This document shows, piece after piece, positions 59,061 through 64,000 of a stretch of 64,000 bases of DNA. The DNA is from Chiua virens. Its lineage: Eukaryota > Basidiomycota > Agaricomycetes > Boletales > Boletaceae. The stretch's first letter is position 1, and each line of letters opens with the position of its first letter. Position numbers and translations under genes: made by a program. A model generated the notes under the pieces. It ran no database searches, was not told the DNA's origin, and was given only the letters and a program-made list of their open reading frames with translations. The stretch lies in assembly GCA_019787685.1 (NCBI GenBank), contig JAHNUO010000011.1:1860001-1924000 (forward strand), written 5' to 3'.

Positions 59061-61807
59061 AGGGTCAGAGGGTCAGAGGGTCAGAGGTCAGATAGTCAGA
59101 GATAGACTGGGTCAGAGGGTCAGAGGGTGAGGGTCAGAGGGTCAGAGGGTCAGAGGTCAGAGATCAGAGGGTCAGAGGGTGAGGGTCAGAGGGTCAGAGG
59201 GTCAGAGGTCAGAGATCAGACAGTCAGAGGTCAGAGGTCTAGACAGGGTCAGAGGGTCAGAGGTCAGAGGTCAGACAGTCAGAGGTCAGAGGTCAGAGGG
59301 TCAGAAGGTCAGAGGGTCAGAGGTCAGAGTTCAGACTGTCAGAGGTCAGAGGGTCAGAGGTCAGATAGTCAGAGATAGACAGGGTCAGAGAGTCAGAGGG
59401 TGAGGGTCAGAGGGTCAGAGGTCAGAGATCAGATAGTCAGAGGTCAGAGGTCAGAGGTCTAGACAGGGTCAGAGGGTCAGAGGTCAGAGGTCAGACAGTC
59501 AGAGGTCAGAGGTCAGAGGGTCAGAAGGTCAGAGGGTCAGAGGTCAGAGGGTCAGAGGTCAGAGTTCAGACTGTCAGAGGTCAGAGGGTCAGAGGTCAGA
59601 TAGTCAGAGATAGACAGGGTCAGAGAGTCAGAGGGTGAGGGTCAGAGGGTCAGAGGTCAGAGATCAGACAGTCAGAGATCAGAGGTCTAGACAGGGTCAG
59701 AGGGTCAGAGGTCAGAGGTCAGACAGTCAGAGGTCAGAGGTCAGAGGGTCAGAAGGTCAGAGGGTCAGAGGTCAGAGTTCAGACTGTCAGAGGTCAGAGG
59801 GTCAGAGGTCAGATAGTCAGAGATAGACAGGGTCAGAGGGTCAGAGGTCAGAGGTCAGATAATCAGAGATAGACTGGGTCAGAGGGTCGAGGGTCAGAGA
59901 GTTAGAGGATCAGAGGTCAGAGGGTCAAAGGTCAGAGGTCAGACAGTCAGAGGGTCAGAGGTCAGAGGTCAGAGGTCAGAGGGTCAGAGGTCAGAGGTTA
60001 GACAGTCAGAGGGTCAGAGGATAGACAGGGTCAGAGGGTCAGAGGTCAGGGGGTCAGAGGTCAGATAGTCAGAGGTAGACAGGATCAGAGGGTCAGAGGT
60101 TAGAGGTCAGACAATCAGAGGTCAGAGGTTAAGGGTCAGAGGGTCAGAGGGTCAGAGATCAGAGGGTCAGAGGTTAGATAGTCAGAGATAGACAGGGTCA
60201 GAGGATCAGAGGGTCAGAGGTCAGATAGTCAGAGATAGACTGGGTCAGAGGGTCAGAGGTCAGAGGTCAGACAGTCAGAGGGTCAGAGGTCAGAGGGTCA
60301 GATATCAGAGGTTAGAGGGTCAGAGGGTCAGACAGTCAGAAGGTCAGAGGTCAGAGGGTCAGAGGTCAGAGGTCAGATAGTCAGAGGTCAGAGGGTCAGA
60401 GGGTCAGAGGTCAGAGGTCAGACAGTCAGAGGTCAGAGGTCAGACAGTCAGAAGGTCAGAGGTCAGAGGGTCAGAGGGTCAGAGGTCAGAGGTCAGACAG
60501 TCAGAAGGTCAGAGGTCAGAGAGTCAGACAATCAGAGGTCAGAGGTCAGAGGGTCAGAGGGTCAGAGGGTCAGAGGTCAGATAGTCAGAGATAGACAGGG
60601 TCAGAGGGTCAGAGGTCAAATAGTCAGAGATAGACAGGGTCAGAGGGTCAGAGGGTCAGAGGTCAGATAGTCAGAGATAGACAAGATCAGAGGGTCAGAG
60701 GGTCAGAGGTCAGAGGTCAGACAGTCAGAGGTCAGAGGGTCAGAGGTCAGAGGTCAGACAGTCAGAAGGTCAGAGGTCAGAGGGTCAGAGGTCAGAGGTC
60801 AGAGGGGCAAAGGTCAGAGGGTCAGAGGGTCAGAGGTCAGAGGTCAGAGAGTCAGAGGGTCAGAGGTCAGTGGGTCAGAGGTCAGATAGTCAGAGGTAGA
60901 CAGGGTCAGAAAGTCAGAGGTCAGAGGTCAGACAATCAGAGGTCAGAGGTTAAGGGTCAGAGGGTCAGAGAGTCAGAGGTCGGATAGTCAGAGATAGACA
61001 GGGTCAGAGGGTCAGAGGTCAGACAGTCAGAAGGTCAGAGGTCAGAGGGTCAGAGGGTCAGAGGTCAGAGGTCAGACGATCAGAGGTCAGAAGTTAAGGG
61101 TCAGAGGGTCAGAGGGTCAGAGGTCAGAGGATCAGAGGTCAGAGGGTCAGAGGTCAGAGGGTCAGAGGTCAGAGGTCAGACAGTCAGAGGTCAGAGGGTC
61201 AGAGGTTAGCTAGTCAGAGATAGACAGGGTCAGAGGGTAAGAGGTCAGAGGTCAGATAGTCAGAGGTCAAAGGGTCAGAGGTCAGAGGGTCAGAGGTCAG
61301 ATAGTCAGAGATAGACAGGGTCAGAGGGTCAGAGGGTCAGAGGTTAGATAGTCAGAGATAGACAAGATCAGAGGGTCAGAGGGTCAGAGGTCAGAGGTCA
61401 GACAGTCAGAGGTCAGAGGGTCAGAGGTCAAATAGTCAGAGATAGACAGGGTCAGAGGGTCAGAGGTCAGAGGTCAGAGGTCAGATAGTCAGAGATAGAC
61501 AGGGTTAGAGGGTCAGAGGGTCAGAGGTCAGATAGTCAGAGATAGACAGGGTCAGAGGGTCAGAGGTCAGAGGTCAAACAGTCAGAAGGTCAGAGGTCAG
61601 AGGGTCAGAGGTCAGAGGTCAGACAGTCAGAAGGTCAGAGGTCAGAGGGTCAGAGGGTCAGAGGTCAGAGAGTCAGAGAGTCAGAGGTCAGAGGGTCAGA
61701 GGTCAGAGAGTCAGAGAGTCAGAGGTCAGAGGGTCAGAGGTCAGAGGTCAGAGGTCAGATAGTCAGAGATAGACAGGGTCAGAGGGTCAGAGGTCAGAGG
61801 TCAGAGG
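59061..61807 (+). repeat. GGTCAGA satellite, 2.7 kb
   Basis: Almost uninterrupted GGTCAGA (7-mer) and GGGTCAGA (8-mer) units, with a recurring 17-18-bp variant TAGTCAGAGATAGACAGG, and higher-order blocks: a ~250-300-bp piece at about 59130-59370 recurs at 59400-59600 and 59630-59830. C, T and A changes are confined to a few positions. Open frames across it (Arg/Gly/Ser/Glu-rich) are repeat artefacts. It begins 25 bp after the truncated zinc-finger gene. Confidence 0.95.
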
Positions 61808-62467
61808 TTTGATCAACTGAGTACAAACTACACACAATAAGAGATAATATGACCATTGGCTAATGAGAACGAAGTCTTACATGTAGTGGACACAATATGT
61901 GGCAGAATAAATTGAAATAATGCCTTTGGACAGCCATAGCATGAGGCATGTTATGATGTGAAAGAATAAAATTAAAAAGAGTTAATGGTTAAGTCCATCA
62001 CTAGTGGGTCAAAGATAGCATCTGCAACATTTATAGAATTTTTTTCTTATGCAACAGTGACAACCACCTCATATACTGAATTCTTCTTTGATGATATAGT
62101 TTTATTATCCCACAAGTCTAAGAACATTGTCATTCATGTAGAACATTGTTAGTCCATCTCTTAGCCTTCATATAAGGGAAATTTACAAGCAGTGAAAAGA
62201 AATATGAGACATATTAGGGCATGTTGTATTATTTTGCCTGAATAATGTCATTTTAACAGCCAAGGACACAATAATGATGGTGCTATCAATGACCTTATAG
62301 AAGAGTATTCACAGTTAAGCTCCTCCATTTCCCAACCTCATGACAACATGAATATAGGCAGGAAAATAAAGGGCTTTCAATATAATAGTTGCAGCCACTT
62401 AGGCTATTACGTGGCTATTATGGGGTTATTATAGGGCAATTAGGGTATCTGAAAACACATTGATCGA
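61808..62467. other. AT-rich spacer
   Basis: 660 bp of AT-rich unique-looking sequence between the satellite and the last gene. No frame, repeat or RNA seen. It likely includes the promoter of the next gene. Confidence 0.5.
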
Positions 62468-63974
62468 ATGTTGAACGAGGAACAGAGTTTGAAAAGAATG
62501 CCTGTCAGCTGCCCCCCACCCAGACACTCTGCTAGGCTTCAAGCAGTCACAAATTCATTGCTCCCCATGTCCGGACGAGGGAGACCAAATCCACTTCAAG
62601 AGAAGAGTTCTTTCCCGACTCCACAAGCTCCCCAGGCATCCAGGAGGGGCAGGAACTCTCCACAAAAGAAGCGAAATGGAAGGGGAGGCAAGGGAGCTGC
62701 TGCCACCATCTCAGCTGAGCCCTCCTTTCCTAAGAACAACCAGCCAAATATTAGCTGGACTGATGACCATACCAACAAGCTTGTAGATTGGATTCTCACT
62801 CGACCTGCTAATCGCCACATCCTTTTTCTTGATTGCACCTCATCCTCCAAGACAACTCTGAATACCACCAAAAGGCCATCTGGAAAAAACAAGAAGGAAG
62901 TGGCTGGCGCAATCGCAAAGCACATCTTTGAAACAGATGAGGAACACTTGGCTACGTATGCATCTGACCCATCAAGATATGTCCTCTCTGTAACCAATCA
63001 GCTAGGAGTGTGAGTTTTCTAGATCCCAGGCTCAACACCCTGATATCACTCAGGCTTCATATGGATTTCTTTCAGCTTGAAGACAAAATACCGTCATTAT
63101 AAAGAACAATTTCAACAGACAGGGAATGGTGTAGCACCCCAAGGCTTGGATGAAACTGCAGGGCCATCTAATCTCCTTGGCATGTTTTTCTAATCAGGTT
63201 TATCACTGTTGGCTGACCTCTGTACAGATGATGTTGAATGTGACTTCTCATACTTCAAAGCTCTTGATTCTATCTGGAGTGACATCCCCTCTTTCAACAG
63301 CAAGCTCGTCTCCTCCAAGCCAGGGGTCAACCACACACAAAATCTTTTAGGTGTCCTACAAAGCAAATCTGGTCCCGGCAATCTAGACTCAGGCAGATGA
63401 GAATGCAGTAGGAGACCAACAAGATGACAAAATGCAAGGAGAAAGTGTTGGTGACACTGGTGAGGAGAATATCAAGCACCAACTTGAAGCTGATGAGCCA
63501 ATGGTGGAAGCAGTAAGACCTTTTTTATTGCTTCTTAACTCATGTTAATTGTGACATTTTCCAGCACCATGAGCTGTATGCTGGGCCAGCATCGGACTGG
63601 GAGCCTGAGGGCTGGGAGTTCTCCTTTTTCACGCTCAAGGACAAGGGTACAACACCTGTTCAAGATGGGTGAAGTGCATTTAGGCACAACCCTTATTTGT
63701 GTCCACCCAGCTCTGTGGTCTCCAGCGTGAGCTTCAAGAGCAGTGCTGCCCACTCAAGTCCCACCTCCTCCACAAAGGTGGCATCAGTTTTGAGCAAGAG
63801 GACATGCTGTCAATGTTGATTGATGAGCTAACCAAGGAAACCAAGGAGCTCCAAGACAGTCTTGCTGTCCAATCTGTGCTTCAAATAAATTTTGCCTTAT
63901 GGAAGCAAGAACTTGACAACCAAAGGGAGGAGCATCTTCTGAAACAAGCCACTGCTAAAGCCGATTTATGGTAA
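62468..63974 (+). CDS. Basidiomycete-expanded protein with Myb/SANT-like N-terminus
   Basis: Six exons: 62468-63009, 63076-63179, 63228-63352, 63393-63512, 63565-63657, 63711-63974; about 415 aa. After a Pro/Lys-rich tail the folded part starts at NISWTDDHTNKLVDWILTRP, with GKNKKEVAGAIAKHIF, then KTKYRHYKEQFQQTGNGVAP and DFSYFKALDSIW. This Trp-Thr-Asp start and helical layout recall Myb/SANT-like domains in large basidiomycete families, some near transposons; the function is unknown. The C-terminal helix (LSMLIDELTKETKELQDSL, WKQELDNQREEHLLKQATAK) is a coiled coil. Intron 2 (63180-63227) starts with GC. The stop at 63974 overlaps a donor-like TTATG|GTAAGA, so the gene may continue beyond the window. 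The start could also be the Met at residue 11. Confidence 0.7.
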
Positions 63975-64000
63975 GAGCAGGAGCTGAGAAAGCTTGATAT

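Noticed and set aside
59127..59826. Arg/Gly/Ser/Glu-rich frames in the GGTCAGA array
   Set aside because: Pure consequence of a 7/8-bp repeat lacking stop codons in one frame; no start context or splice signals.

Overview
This window is nuclear DNA from a filamentous fungus, most likely an agaricomycete basidiomycete. Protein-coding genes are split by many short introns (mostly 45-70 nt, GT-AG, with CTGAC/CTAAC-like branch sites), and the recognisable proteins are fungal: Vps74/GOLPH3, an Atg14-type autophagy protein, a Chs7-like chitin synthase chaperone, F-box proteins and a divergent G-alpha. No rRNA, intact tRNA, CRISPR or bacterial-style operon was seen. All exon boundaries were placed by eye from frame continuity and splice signals, not from transcripts.

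Layout. 1-9.9 kb is gene-poor, with one F-box gene (5.2-6.4 kb). 9.9-36.9 kb is a gene-rich block: an unknown protein divergent from a proline-rich EH-like protein, a G-alpha with unusual catalytic residues, Vps74, a Ser-rich unknown, a Chs7-like seven-helix protein, two tandem aldo-keto reductases separated by a decayed third copy and a foldback MITE, a Roadblock/LC7 dynein light chain, Atg14, a large F-box protein and a small membrane protein. 36.9-62.4 kb is a repeat-rich accessory region with hexanucleotide minisatellites, a 150-bp tandem repeat, two copies of the 5' part of a C2H2 zinc-finger (OrsD-like) gene, a 2.7-kb GGTCAGA satellite and a large foldback. 62.5-64 kb holds a gene of a basidiomycete-expanded family with a Myb/SANT-like start.

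The most interesting part is 42.9-53.4 kb. Two large, intron-rich, same-strand genes (about 1264 and 1321 aa) lie next to each other. I recognise neither family as a whole, but the first has an N-terminal region that reads like a ParB/sulfiredoxin-fold domain. Introns and flanks of both genes carry copies of a ~31-bp palindrome (GCGCACTT...TGATRTGCGC), and the pair is followed by a ~750-bp imperfect foldback made of nested hairpins. ParB proteins classically bind short palindromes, so a linked protein/site system, probably a mobile or selfish element, is a reasonable but unproven idea.

The conserved genes are ordinary housekeeping and signalling functions: Golgi retention, autophagy, vesicle and dynein transport, cell-wall enzyme export and G-protein signalling. 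They do not form a pathway together.
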